From the NCBI GenBank assembly GCA_036781505.1, contig DAIQAV010000015.1:1-22291 (forward strand): DNA of 22,291 bases, given 5' to 3'. Source of the DNA: FEN-680 sp036781505. GTDB taxonomy: Bacteria; Actinomycetota; Geothermincolia; Fen-727; Anoxymicrobiaceae. Below the pieces are notes generated by a model, which was not told where the DNA came from, ran no database searches, and worked only from the letters and a program-made list of their open reading frames with translations. Positions 14,862 through 22,291 of this stretch are shown piece by piece (within the stretch, counting starts at the first letter, position 1; each line of letters opens with the position of its first letter). The position numbers and the translations under genes are program-made.

Positions 14862-16031
14862 ATGATGGGAAGGGTCAGCGGCTCGGCGGAGTTCTCGCCG
14901 GGGCTCGTGCGCACCAGCGCCCCCAAAGAGATAATGAAGCGCCTGCCGTTCCGCAAGATGGACAAGGTCCTCCTGTTCGCGGCGCTGGCGCTGGGCGTGT
15001 TCGGCGTCCTCATGATCTTCAGCGCCACGCGCGCCGACAACCCGTCGACCTATTACCTCAAGAAACAGCTGATGTTCCTGCTGGTCGCGGTGCTGGTGAT
15101 GTTCCTTGGTGCCGCGTTCGACTACCACCGGATAATGCCCTACTCGAAGATCATCTACGCGGTTACCCTGCTGCTTCTCCTGGTGGTGCTCTTTTTCCCG
15201 GCCATCGGCGGAGCCCATCGTTGGATCAACCTGGGCTTCTTCCCCGTGCAGCCCTCGGAGATCGCCAAAGTGGCCGTGATACTGGTGCTTGCGACTTTCG
15301 TCGCGGACAGGCACATGGAGATGGGCTCTAACAAGGAGTTCCTGCAGGCCGTGGCCATCGCTGCCGGCATGATGTTCTTTATCTTCCTCGAGCCGGACCT
15401 GGGTGTGACTCTCTCGGTATTCGTGATCATGATCGGGATGCTGCTGGTGGGAGGGGCGAGGCTGAAACAGATGGGCGTGCTGATGGGCGGCACCGTCGTG
15501 ATCGTGGCCGCCGCCATCGGGCTCAAGCTGCTCAAGGCCTACCAGATAACGAGGCTGCTGGTCTTCATGAACCCGGACATGGACCCGCTGCACAGCGGCT
15601 ACAACCTGATGCAGTCGAAGATCGCCATCGGCTCGGGTCAGCTCGTCGGCAAGGGGCTCTTCAACGGGACGCAGACCAACCTCAAGTTCATCCCCGAGCA
15701 CCACACCGACTTCATCTTCTCGGTGGTTGGCGAGGAGCTCGGCTTCATAGGCGGCGTGATCCTGCTGGCGCTGTTCGGTCTCCTTCTCTGGAGAGCGCTC
15801 AAGATAGCGGTGACCGCCCGCGATTCGTTCGGGACCATGATCGCCGTCGGCATCGTGGTGATGTTATTCTTCCAGATCCTGGTGAACATCGGCATGACCA
15901 TGGGGATCATGCCCATCACCGGCGTACCGTTACCCTTCATGAGCTACGGAGGTTCGTCGCTCATTGTGAACTTCTTCTGTATAGGCCTGTTGCTCAACAT
16001 CGGTATGCGCAGGTTCCCGCAGGGGACCTGA
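14862..16031 (+). CDS. rodA: RodA peptidoglycan glycosyltransferase (SEDS family)
   Basis: RodA polymerises lipid II into glycan strands with PBP2. The 389-residue polytopic SEDS protein has about ten membrane helices. It carries the family motifs GGAHRWINLG, FPVQPSEIAKVA, FIPEHHTDFIFSVVGEE and the C-terminal PITGVPLPFMSYGGSS. The conserved Asp of the catalytic loop falls in HHTDFIFS. A 24-residue hydrophilic N-terminus precedes MKRLPFRKMD. Starts at 14862 or 14865 follow GGGGAG at 14847-14852; ATG at 14934 is a less likely alternative. It is 18 nt after mrdA. Confidence 0.96.
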   Translation: MMGRVSGSAEFSPGLVRTSAPKEIMKRLPFRKMDKVLLFAALALGVFGVLMIFSATRADNPSTYYLKKQLMFLLVAVLVMFLGAAFDYHRIMPYSKIIYAVTLLLLLVVLFFPAIGGAHRWINLGFFPVQPSEIAKVAVILVLATFVADRHMEMGSNKEFLQAVAIAAGMMFFIFLEPDLGVTLSVFVIMIGMLLVGGARLKQMGVLMGGTVVIVAAAIGLKLLKAYQITRLLVFMNPDMDPLHSGYNLMQSKIAIGSGQLVGKGLFNGTQTNLKFIPEHHTDFIFSVVGEELGFIGGVILLALFGLLLWRALKIAVTARDSFGTMIAVGIVVMLFFQILVNIGMTMGIMPITGVPLPFMSYGGSSLIVNFFCIGLLLNIGMRRFPQGT

Positions 16032-16075
16032 CGCCGGACAGCCGCGGCGCGACCGCGCAGATACGGAGAGGTCGA

Positions 16076-16975
16076 GTGGACACGCACCAGGGGTACAGGT
16101 CGGGATTCATCGGCATCATCGGACGGCCCAACGTAGGCAAGTCTACCCTCCTCAACAGGCTCGCCGGCATGAAGCTGGCGATCACCTCCGACAAGCCGCA
16201 GACCACCCGCAACCGCATCCGGGCGGTGGTGACCGGCGAAGAGGCACAACTGGTCTTCGTCGACACCCCCGGCTTCCACAAGCCGAGGGAGGCGCTGGGT
16301 GAGAAGCTGAACGCAATGGTGCTCTCCACTCTGCGGGACGTGGACGTCATCCTGTTCGTGCTCGACGGCGCGCAGACCATCGGCAAGGGCGACCTGTTCA
16401 TCGCGGGAGAGCTCGACAAGGCGGACACGGCGGCGATCGCCGCGGTCAACAAGGTCGACCTCCTGGACGGGGACAAGACGCGCTCGCAGCTGGACGTCGC
16501 ACGCCACCTGTTCCACTTTGTCGACGTGCTGCCCGTCTCCTCGAAGTTCGACACCGGGGTCGCGGAGCTCGTCGAGAGCATCGGAGCCTTCCTGCCGCCG
16601 GGCCCCAAATACTTCCCCGACGACATGACCAGCGACCAGCCCGAGAACGTCCTGGTGTCGGAGCTGATCAGGGAGAAGGCGCTCGAGCTCACGCGCGATG
16701 AGGTCCCTCACAGCGTCGCCGTCCTGGTGGAGGACATCAAAGCGCGGCCTGAAGGCCACATCGTCGACATCGAGGCGGTCATCTATGTGGAGCGAGAGTC
16801 GCAGAAGGGTATCATAGTGGGTAAGGGTGGCCGCATGATACGGGAGATAGGCACCAGGGCGCGCCAGGACATAGAGCCGCTTATAGGAAACAAGGTGTTT
16901 CTCGACCTCCGGGTGAAGGTAGAAAAGGACTGGTCGAAGAACCCCGAGTTCATCAAGAGGCTGGACTACCAGTGA
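16076..16975 (+). CDS. era: GTPase Era, 30S ribosome assembly
   Basis: Era is an essential GTPase that binds the 3' end of 16S rRNA during small-subunit maturation. The 299-residue protein has G1 GRPNVGKST (16-24), G3 DTPG (63-66), G4 NKVD (125-128) and a C-terminal KH RNA-binding domain with GKGGRMIREIG at about 250-260. The GTG at 16076 has GGAGAG 5 nt upstream. It lies 44 nt after rodA on the same strand. The usual neighbours ybeY, phoH and dgkA are not beside it here. Confidence 0.98.
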   Translation: MDTHQGYRSGFIGIIGRPNVGKSTLLNRLAGMKLAITSDKPQTTRNRIRAVVTGEEAQLVFVDTPGFHKPREALGEKLNAMVLSTLRDVDVILFVLDGAQTIGKGDLFIAGELDKADTAAIAAVNKVDLLDGDKTRSQLDVARHLFHFVDVLPVSSKFDTGVAELVESIGAFLPPGPKYFPDDMTSDQPENVLVSELIREKALELTRDEVPHSVAVLVEDIKARPEGHIVDIEAVIYVERESQKGIIVGKGGRMIREIGTRARQDIEPLIGNKVFLDLRVKVEKDWSKNPEFIKRLDYQ

Positions 16976-17081
16976 CGCCGGGGCGGGCCCGGTGGAAGGC
17001 TCGCACCGGATCGACCATTCTTCGAAAATCAGGCTTGGCTGCGGCCACTGGCGCGTTGGAGCGCTCGGACTGGAGACCACT

Positions 17082-18434
17082 GTGGAGGAACGCAACAGGG
17101 TAATACTGGATACGGTCAAGGACATGCTGGCGCGCGGCGACCTGGCCCAGGCCGTCCGCACGATGTCCGACCTGCACGCGGCCGACAGCGCCGACGTGCT
17201 CTGCCGGCTGCGCCCATCCGATGAGGTCGAGATACTGGTGAGCCTCGATCCAGCCGTCGCCGCCCGCGCGCTGCTGGAGATGGAGGAGAACCACCAGGTG
17301 GAGGTCGCTTCCAGGTTGCGCACCGGCGAGCTGCGCGAATTGCTCGACCGCATGCCCGTCGACGAGGCAGTCGACCTGCTAGGCGACGTCCCTGAGTCGC
17401 AGCGGGCCAGGCTGCTGCAGCTCTTCGGCCGCGAGGAAGCCGGCGAGTTCCAGGCTCTGCTGGCCTACGGAGACGAGACCGCAGGCGGCCTGATGACCAC
17501 CGATTTCGTGGCGGTGTCGCCCGACGACACGGTCGACGACACCATCGAGCGGCTCAGGCGCGTCTCTGTCGAGGTCGAGACCATCTACTATGTTTACGTG
17601 GTCTCTGAGGAGGGGCTGCTCGAGGGAGTGCTTTCGCTGCGCGAGCTCATCATCTCACCGCCCGATACTCGGGTGGGAGAGCTGCTCTCTGGAGACGTGA
17701 TTAACGTAAGGCCGGAGCAGGACCAGGAGGAGGTCGCCGAGGTCATCAGCAAGTACGACCTTCTGGCTGTTCCCGTGCTCGATGACAAGGAGAAGATGCT
17801 GGGCATCGTCACGGTGGACGACGTCATGGACGTGTTCAGCGACGAGGCCGAGGAAGACATCATGCGCTTCGCAGGAGCGACCGGGCTGGAGGAGGAGGCC
17901 GCCGCCGGTGGCCTGCTTGCCAACCTGGGCCGGAGACTGCCGTGGTTCATCGTGGCCGTCGTCGTCGAGATACTGGTGGCCGGTGGGATCCTCAAGCTCT
18001 ACTCACCGCTGTTCAGCAGGTTCGTGGTGCTGATCTTCTTCATCCCCCTGCTGGTGACGATGGGAGGCAACATCGCGGTGCAGTCCTCCACCATCATGGG
18101 GCACAGGCTCTCGACCGGCGCGCCGCTGAAGCGGTCCGCGCTGCGGGCGGTGTCCGGGGAGATGGCATGGGGGGTGCTGGTCGGCCTGGCGACCGGAGCA
18201 GTGGTCGCCGGCATCGCCTTCGCGTTCCACCTGACCCCATCGGTGGGAGTCACCGTAGGGCTGTCGCTGGCCCTGACCGTCGTGGCGGCCGCGTTCATGG
18301 GCTGCGCGCTCCCGATAGCTCTCAAGGCCATGCGCCGCGATCCCAGCGCCATATCCGGCCCCCTGCTGGGCACGACGATGGACGTGCTGAGCCTCGCGAT
18401 ATACCTTTGCATCGGAAGGCTGCTCATAGGATAA
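17082..18434 (+). CDS. mgtE: magnesium transporter MgtE
   Basis: MgtE is a Mg2+-gated Mg2+ channel in the cytoplasmic membrane. From GTG 17082 the protein is 450 residues, the usual family length. It has an N-terminal helical domain, a CBS domain pair (about 140-255), and a C-terminal channel domain with about five membrane helices (from about 280). The family motif MGGNIAVQSST is present, as is a late Asp (D434, in TMDVLS) at the place of the conserved Mg2+-binding Asp. The frame stays open to GTG 16992, which would add 30 unrelated residues. GGAG at 17072-17075, 6 nt before 17082, favours the shorter start. No Mg2+ riboswitch is seen; the space after era is about 106 nt. Confidence 0.95.
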   Translation: MEERNRVILDTVKDMLARGDLAQAVRTMSDLHAADSADVLCRLRPSDEVEILVSLDPAVAARALLEMEENHQVEVASRLRTGELRELLDRMPVDEAVDLLGDVPESQRARLLQLFGREEAGEFQALLAYGDETAGGLMTTDFVAVSPDDTVDDTIERLRRVSVEVETIYYVYVVSEEGLLEGVLSLRELIISPPDTRVGELLSGDVINVRPEQDQEEVAEVISKYDLLAVPVLDDKEKMLGIVTVDDVMDVFSDEAEEDIMRFAGATGLEEEAAAGGLLANLGRRLPWFIVAVVVEILVAGGILKLYSPLFSRFVVLIFFIPLLVTMGGNIAVQSSTIMGHRLSTGAPLKRSALRAVSGEMAWGVLVGLATGAVVAGIAFAFHLTPSVGVTVGLSLALTVVAAAFMGCALPIALKAMRRDPSAISGPLLGTTMDVLSLAIYLCIGRLLIG

Positions 18435-18459
18435 ACAACCCACATTCGAGGAGGACGAT

Positions 18460-19215
18460 ATGAACGACGGTACCGATGACGGCGCGCGGGAAGACTACGG
18501 ACCGGTCGATGCCGGCTCGCTGACCACGACGACGTTGCTGCAGCTGATCGACTCCACGCTGCTGAAACCCGAGAAGACGATAGACGATTTCACGGCCTTC
18601 ATCGCGATGGCCAGGAAGTGGGGCTTCCGCAACGTGTTTCTCCCGCCCTGCTACGTGCCGATGGCGGACGGGATGCTGGGCGCGAGTGCGGTAGGCGTCG
18701 GCGTGGCGGTGTCGTTCCCTTACGGCTATGCCGCTCCGGAGGTCAAGGTGGCCGAGGCCCTCACGGCCCTCGACGAGGGCGCGCGCGAGATCGACGTTGT
18801 CATGAACATATCGGCCGCGGTCTCGGGCGAGTGGGACATCGTGGAGGAGGACATCATCGCGGTTACCAGCGGGGTCCGCGACTGGGAGAGGCTGCGGGTC
18901 GCTCATCACGTCCCGGTCAAACTGATCCTGGAGACGCCTTACCTCGACGAGAAGCAGAAGAAGGAGGCCTGCCGCCTGGCGATGGACGCGGGCATGGACT
19001 ACGTCAAGACTGCGACCGGGCTCGGGCCCGGCGGGGCCACTGTCGAAGACGTCAAGCTGATGCGCAAGGTGGTCGGCAACGGGATGGGTGTCAAGGCGGC
19101 CGGCGGCATCCGCACCTGGAGCGACGCGAAGGCGATGCTCGACGCCGGCGCCAACAGGATCGGTACCAGCGCGGGCCCGGAGATCATGGAGGATTTCATC
19201 CGTGCCAACAGCTGA
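18460..19215 (+). CDS. deoC: deoxyribose-phosphate aldolase family protein
   Basis: DeoC cleaves 2-deoxyribose 5-phosphate to glyceraldehyde 3-phosphate and acetaldehyde in deoxynucleoside catabolism. The 251-residue TIM barrel has IDSTLLKPE (30-38), the SFPYG segment, EIDVVMN (D112), the Schiff-base lysine K183 in DYVKTATG, and the second lysine K212 in GVKAAGGIRT. These match the catalytic set of the family. It is about 25 residues longer at the N-terminus than typical bacterial DeoC, with an acidic leader. GAGGAGG at 18449-18455 precedes the ATG. Its place between mgtE and recO is unusual. A related aldolase activity is possible. Confidence 0.88.
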   Translation: MNDGTDDGAREDYGPVDAGSLTTTTLLQLIDSTLLKPEKTIDDFTAFIAMARKWGFRNVFLPPCYVPMADGMLGASAVGVGVAVSFPYGYAAPEVKVAEALTALDEGAREIDVVMNISAAVSGEWDIVEEDIIAVTSGVRDWERLRVAHHVPVKLILETPYLDEKQKKEACRLAMDAGMDYVKTATGLGPGGATVEDVKLMRKVVGNGMGVKAAGGIRTWSDAKAMLDAGANRIGTSAGPEIMEDFIRANS

Positions 19216-19261
19216 GCAGACCGAGGCATACCGGAACCGGGCGGCGCGTTCTGAGAGCCGC

Positions 19262-20044
19262 ATGGCCCGCGGCCGGCCCGAGTTCAAGGATGAAGGCATT
19301 GTGCTCAGGACTTACCGGCTGGGTGAGTCGGACAAGATACTGCGCATACTGACGCGCGAGAACGGTAAGCGCTCGGCAGTCGGAAAAGGGGTGCGCAAGA
19401 CCTCCAGCAGGTTTGGCGCGAGGGTCGAGCCTCTGACGCACGCCCGGCTGTTCCTCCACCGGGGGCGCAGCATGGACACGGTGAAGCAGGCCGAGATCAT
19501 CAACTCCTTCCAGGAGGTGCGCGACGACCTCGACCTCTTCGTGGCGGGCTCGGCCATGGCGGAGCTGGTGGACAGCATCACCGAGGAGGGCGAGCCGGTC
19601 CCCCGGCTTTTCGAGCTGCTTCTGCTGGGCCTGCAACTGCTGAAGCAGTACCCGGCGCGCGCCGGCGTGGTGCTGGCGACGTTCCAGTTCAAGGTCATGG
19701 CGGAGGCGGGCTTCGAGCTGATGGTGACCCAGTGCGCCTCGTGTGCAGGCGAGCCGGGCGAAGAGGTCTGGTTCTCGCTCGCGCTCGGCGGGATAGTGTG
19801 CGAGCGGTGCAGGTCGGCAGGCTCGGTGTCCTCGGGGCGCCTGGTGAAGCTCAGCCCCCCGGCGTCCGGCATGCTCACCTGGATGTCTTATAACAGGCTG
19901 GGGGAGTGGCCGCCGGAGCTCGCCGACGGCACTGGACCCGAGATAAGGGCGCTGATGAGCAGGGTCCTCGAGCACTGGATGGAGAGAGAGTTCAGGTCGC
20001 ACCGGGTGGCGAAAGCGATGCCGGCGCCCAGGATCGGAGGTTAG
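19262..20044 (+). CDS. recO: DNA repair protein RecO
   Basis: RecO helps load RecA at gaps by displacing SSB and working with RecR. From ATG 19262 the protein has 260 residues. It has an N-terminal OB-fold region (DEGIVLRTYRLGESDKILRI, about 10-29) and a helical C-terminal domain with a four-cysteine zinc site (C158, C161, C180, C183). The frame is open well upstream. GTG at 19202, with GGAGG at 19188-19192, would add 20 residues and overlap the deoC end. That SD is better, but homology usually begins close to DEGIVL, so I keep 19262. The stop is 4 nt before uppS. Confidence 0.93.
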   Translation: MARGRPEFKDEGIVLRTYRLGESDKILRILTRENGKRSAVGKGVRKTSSRFGARVEPLTHARLFLHRGRSMDTVKQAEIINSFQEVRDDLDLFVAGSAMAELVDSITEEGEPVPRLFELLLLGLQLLKQYPARAGVVLATFQFKVMAEAGFELMVTQCASCAGEPGEEVWFSLALGGIVCERCRSAGSVSSGRLVKLSPPASGMLTWMSYNRLGEWPPELADGTGPEIRALMSRVLEHWMEREFRSHRVAKAMPAPRIGG

Positions 20045-20048
20045 TGCG

Positions 20049-20765
20049 ATGGCGGATGCGAACGCGCTCGAGATCCCCAAAAGGATCGCGATAATCATGG
20101 ACGGCAACGGCCGCTGGGCGACTCAGCGCGGTCTGCCGAGGATAGAGGGGCACCGCGAGGGTGAGAAGGCGGTCACCGCCGCCGTGCTCGCCGGGGCCGA
20201 GCTGGGCCTCGAGGCGATGACGCTGTACGCGTTCTCCACCGAGAACTGGAAAAGGCCCACCGACGAGGTCCGGTTCCTGATGGACTTCAACCGGGAGCTC
20301 CTGGACCGGCGCGTGGCGGAGTTTCACAGGAACAACGTGAAGATCAGGTTCATCGGCCGGCGGGAGCGCACTCCCAGGGCCCTGCAGAGGAAGATGGCCG
20401 AATCGGAGTCTACAACCGGCCGCAACACAGGCATGAAGCTGAACGTCGCCTTCAACTACGGCGGGCGCGCCGAGCTTGTGGACGCGATGCGCGCGATCGG
20501 CGAGGAGATAGCCGCGGGAAAGCAGAAGCCCGGCTCGATCAACGAGAAGACGATAAGCAAGCACCTGTACGTGCCCGACGTCGCGGACTACGACCTCATG
20601 ATCAGGACCGCGGGCGAGTCAAGGATCAGCAACTTCCTGCTCTGGGAGATCGCCTACGCGGAGCTGTACTTCACCCCGGTCACCTGGCCCGACTTCCGCA
20701 AAGAGCACCTGATGGAAGCGATAGCGGAGTACAACAGGCGCATCCGCAAGTTCGGCGCCATCTAG
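20049..20765 (+). CDS. uppS: isoprenyl transferase (undecaprenyl diphosphate synthase family)
   Basis: UppS condenses isopentenyl diphosphate units in cis to make the polyprenyl diphosphate that becomes the lipid carrier for cell wall building. The 238-residue protein has catalytic D18 in IIMDGNGRWA, YAFSTENWKRP, and R186/R192/E205 in the RTAGESRISN to AYAELYF region, with E. coli-like spacing. GGAGG at 20036-20040 overlaps the end of recO and serves the ATG. It is the last gene of the long plus-strand run. Its TAG stop abuts the second nested repeat element with no gap. Product chain length cannot be read from sequence. Confidence 0.96.
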   Translation: MADANALEIPKRIAIIMDGNGRWATQRGLPRIEGHREGEKAVTAAVLAGAELGLEAMTLYAFSTENWKRPTDEVRFLMDFNRELLDRRVAEFHRNNVKIRFIGRRERTPRALQRKMAESESTTGRNTGMKLNVAFNYGGRAELVDAMRAIGEEIAAGKQKPGSINEKTISKHLYVPDVADYDLMIRTAGESRISNFLLWEIAYAELYFTPVTWPDFRKEHLMEAIAEYNRRIRKFGAI

Positions 20766-20947
20766 GGGGACAGGTACTTTCTACTCGCTTTTCTACTTCG
20801 CGTATACGTGGGGACAGGTACTTTCTACTTCTTTTTCAAGTCTTTCAATCGACAAGCGGAAGTGTTGTTGAAAAAGAAGTCGAAAGTACCTGTCCCCGTC
20901 TGTTGCGTAGCTGTTAGTAGAAAAGCGAGTAGAAAGTACCTGTCCCT
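20766..20947. repeat. nested inverted-repeat element, copy 2
   Basis: This is the second ~180-bp element with the same plan as the copy at 4845. The outer stem is 20767-20797 with 20916-20946 (31 bp, perfect, plus a G-T pair at the tip). The inner stem is 20810-20839 with 20868-20897 (30 bp, one mismatch) around a 28-nt loop. The outer arms carry CTCGCTTTTCTAC where copy 1 has a T7 tract, and both arms of each copy agree. In both copies the inner right arm is followed by GTCTG, so the element has a polarity and both copies point the same way. It begins directly after the uppS TAG and ends inside the TAG stop of the convergent oxidoreductase gene. No coding capacity is seen. Confidence 0.92.
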
Positions 20948-22291
20948 AGGGGCGTTCGTCGATCGCGAGCCTCTTGAGCTCCTGTTCGGTCGGTATCCCT
21001 ACCTCGTTCCAGCCCCGAAGCCGGTAATACTTCAGCAGCATCCTGGTCAGTGGCACGACCTTACCAGCCACCGGCCCTTCCCTGAAGGGCTCGCCTATGA
21101 AACGCAGGGGCAGGCTGTCGTCTTTGCTCGTCAGGCCCTCGCGAAGGTTGAAGAGCCTCTCCAGGGTGAACGCCCTCTCGCCGGCCCTTAAGAAGGCGCG
21201 CCTGTTGTAGTGAACGCCCGTCGCGAAAGCGAGCGCGCGGTGGTAATCGTCCAGGTTTATCGTCGAGGACGACATCTTCGGCATCCGCCCGCTGAAGAAC
21301 CCGATCACCGAGGGGGGAAGGTGCGCTATCCAGTCGGGCACCGTGAGCAGGCAGTACGACGCCCTGTTGCACGCCACCAGGTTGTCGAGCGCCGAGAACA
21401 TGTTCTGGGCGAAGATGGTCAGCTTTATCTTGCCGGCTCCGCGCGGTCCCGGGATAGACACCGGCTTTCTCAGCGCCTCGGTCGAGACCATCATCGAGGA
21501 GATGTGGCTCCCCCCGGCGGGGCAGGTGGCGTACGCAAGCCCCTGGCCCCAGGCGCCGCGCGGGTCGTACCCGGAAATCTCGAGCCCCTTCACCACCATC
21601 GCCAGGTCGGAGAAGCCGTACTTGAGGATAAGGCTGGTCGCGCCGTCCGCGAGCTCGTCACCCGGCCCCTTCCTGGTCGCGATGAGCCTGAGCAGCATGC
21701 CTATCTCCTTGCCGCTGCCGAAGCTTATCGGAAGGTCCATGCGGGCCCTTTCCGCCAGGTCCATGGCGAGGGCTATCGTTCCGCCCGCGCTGATGGGGTC
21801 GAGCCCCAGCAGGTAGCAGAGGTAGTTGTTGCGGACTATAGTCTCGAGGTCGTCGATCATCAGGTTGCTGCCCAGCATCGTGAGCGACTGGAAGCCCGGG
21901 CCTTTCACGCGCATGGTCCCTGATTTGGTGGTCAGCTTCATCTCGGTGGTGCAGTCGACCGGGCAGCCCTGGCAGTTGTGGGCCTTGCGCTTTATCTGCG
22001 AGCGCAGCGCGTCGCCGCTGATCTTCTGGATGCCCTCGAACGAGCCCGCGGTGAAGTTACGGGTCGGCAGCACGCCCTTCTCGTTGGCGATCGCGAGGTT
22101 CCCGGCGGTGCCGTACTTGGGGTAGGAGTCGGAGGTCCTGAGCCGCTCCTTGATCGAATCCGACGGCCTGTCGAGCCGCTCGCGGTCGAAGACCGGGACG
22201 TCGAACGAGCCGCCCGCCCTGATCGCCTTGACCAGCTTCGAGCCCAGCACCGCGCCGGTCCCGCCCCTCTGGGCGGTGTGCTCCCCGGAGA
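20946..22291 (-). CDS. aldehyde:ferredoxin oxidoreductase family protein, 5' end missing
   Basis: This is the C-terminal 447 residues of a tungsten- or molybdenum-bispyranopterin oxidoreductase of the AOR family (about 600 residues when complete). Such enzymes oxidise aldehydes to acids with ferredoxin in anaerobes. The frame is open to the window edge and carries AQRGGTGAVLGSK just inside it, a family motif, so the GTG at 22250 is internal, not a start. The [4Fe-4S] ligands C-x2-C-x3-C (CQGCPVDC, 21951-21974) are present, with a later Cys in DNLVACN as the probable fourth. LGLDPISAGGTIALAMDL and GYDPRGAWGQGLAYAT are family blocks. Substrate is unknown. Its TAG stop overlaps the end of the nested repeat element. 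Confidence 0.93.
   Translation of the reverse strand, partial: SGEHTAQRGGTGAVLGSKLVKAIRAGGSFDVPVFDRERLDRPSDSIKERLRTSDSYPKYGTAGNLAIANEKGVLPTRNFTAGSFEGIQKISGDALRSQIKRKAHNCQGCPVDCTTEMKLTTKSGTMRVKGPGFQSLTMLGSNLMIDDLETIVRNNYLCYLLGLDPISAGGTIALAMDLAERARMDLPISFGSGKEIGMLLRLIATRKGPGDELADGATSLILKYGFSDLAMVVKGLEISGYDPRGAWGQGLAYATCPAGGSHISSMMVSTEALRKPVSIPGPRGAGKIKLTIFAQNMFSALDNLVACNRASYCLLTVPDWIAHLPPSVIGFFSGRMPKMSSSTINLDDYHRALAFATGVHYNRRAFLRAGERAFTLERLFNLREGLTSKDDSLPLRFIGEPFREGPVAGKVVPLTRMLLKYYRLRGWNEVGIPTEQELKRLAIDERP

Noticed and set aside
16976..17081. Mg2+ riboswitch upstream of mgtE
   Set aside because: The space is about 106 nt, reads as open coding-like sequence in the mgtE frame, and shows no M-box-like structure I can recognise.
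15944..17353. Minus-strand open frame of 469 aa opposite rodA end, era and mgtE start
   Set aside because: This is a shadow of plus-strand genes with clear motifs. No recognisable domain and no supported start.

Overview
The window is a dense, high-GC bacterial chromosome segment of mostly housekeeping genes. Coding frames have strong G/C bias at third positions, yet AGG and ATA codons are common. The gene set (trigger factor, ClpP, ClpX, ValS, FolC, Ndk, MreBCD, PBP2, RodA, Era, MgtE, RecO, UppS), frequent GTG/TTG starts, and an actinobacterial-type phosphofructokinase (GGEDT motif) suggest a rod-shaped, probably anaerobic, deep-branching member of the Actinomycetota (Geothermincolia/Aquicultoria-like). 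That placement is an inference from gene content and codon style and was not tested by alignment.

Layout. 1-1144: a phosphofructokinase gene. 1190-1384: a tRNA-Leu(UAG) unit with an extended -10 promoter and a small terminator-like hairpin. 1438-4843: the protein quality-control cluster tig-clpP-clpX, where tig appears to use a rare CTG start. 4845-5024: a nested inverted-repeat element. 5023-5491 (minus strand): a small membrane-protein gene with a tiny, apparently frameshifted ORF upstream. 5692-10097: valS-folC-ndk, with valS and folC overlapping by 4 nt. 10098-10407: a 310-nt non-coding gap holding a hairpin and a possible promoter. 10408-16031: the rod-shape operon mreB-mreC-mreD-mrdA(PBP2)-rodA. 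16076-20765: era-mgtE-deoC-recO-uppS on the same strand with little intergenic space, probably co-transcribed with the mre block at least in part. 20766-20947: a second copy of the nested inverted-repeat element. 20946-22291 (minus strand): the C-terminal three quarters or so of a tungsten/molybdopterin aldehyde:ferredoxin oxidoreductase family gene, cut by the window edge.

How the genes fit together. MreBCD, PBP2 and RodA form the elongasome that builds the lateral wall. UppS supplies the undecaprenyl carrier on which the RodA/PBP2 substrate lipid II is made. Trigger factor and ClpXP act at the start and end of a protein's life. Era and RecO act in ribosome assembly and DNA repair, and MgtE in Mg2+ uptake.

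The most interesting signal is the pair of ~180-bp elements. Each has two nested inverted-repeat pairs built on the core GGGGACAGGTACTTTC. Each sits exactly between two convergent genes, and all four flanking stop codons lie within 0-1 nt of, or overlap, the element ends. The outer arms differ between the two elements but match within each one, so long hairpin or cruciform structure is preserved. They look like non-autonomous REP/BIME- or MITE-like elements, possibly dependent on a transposase elsewhere in the genome. No transposase is present in the window.
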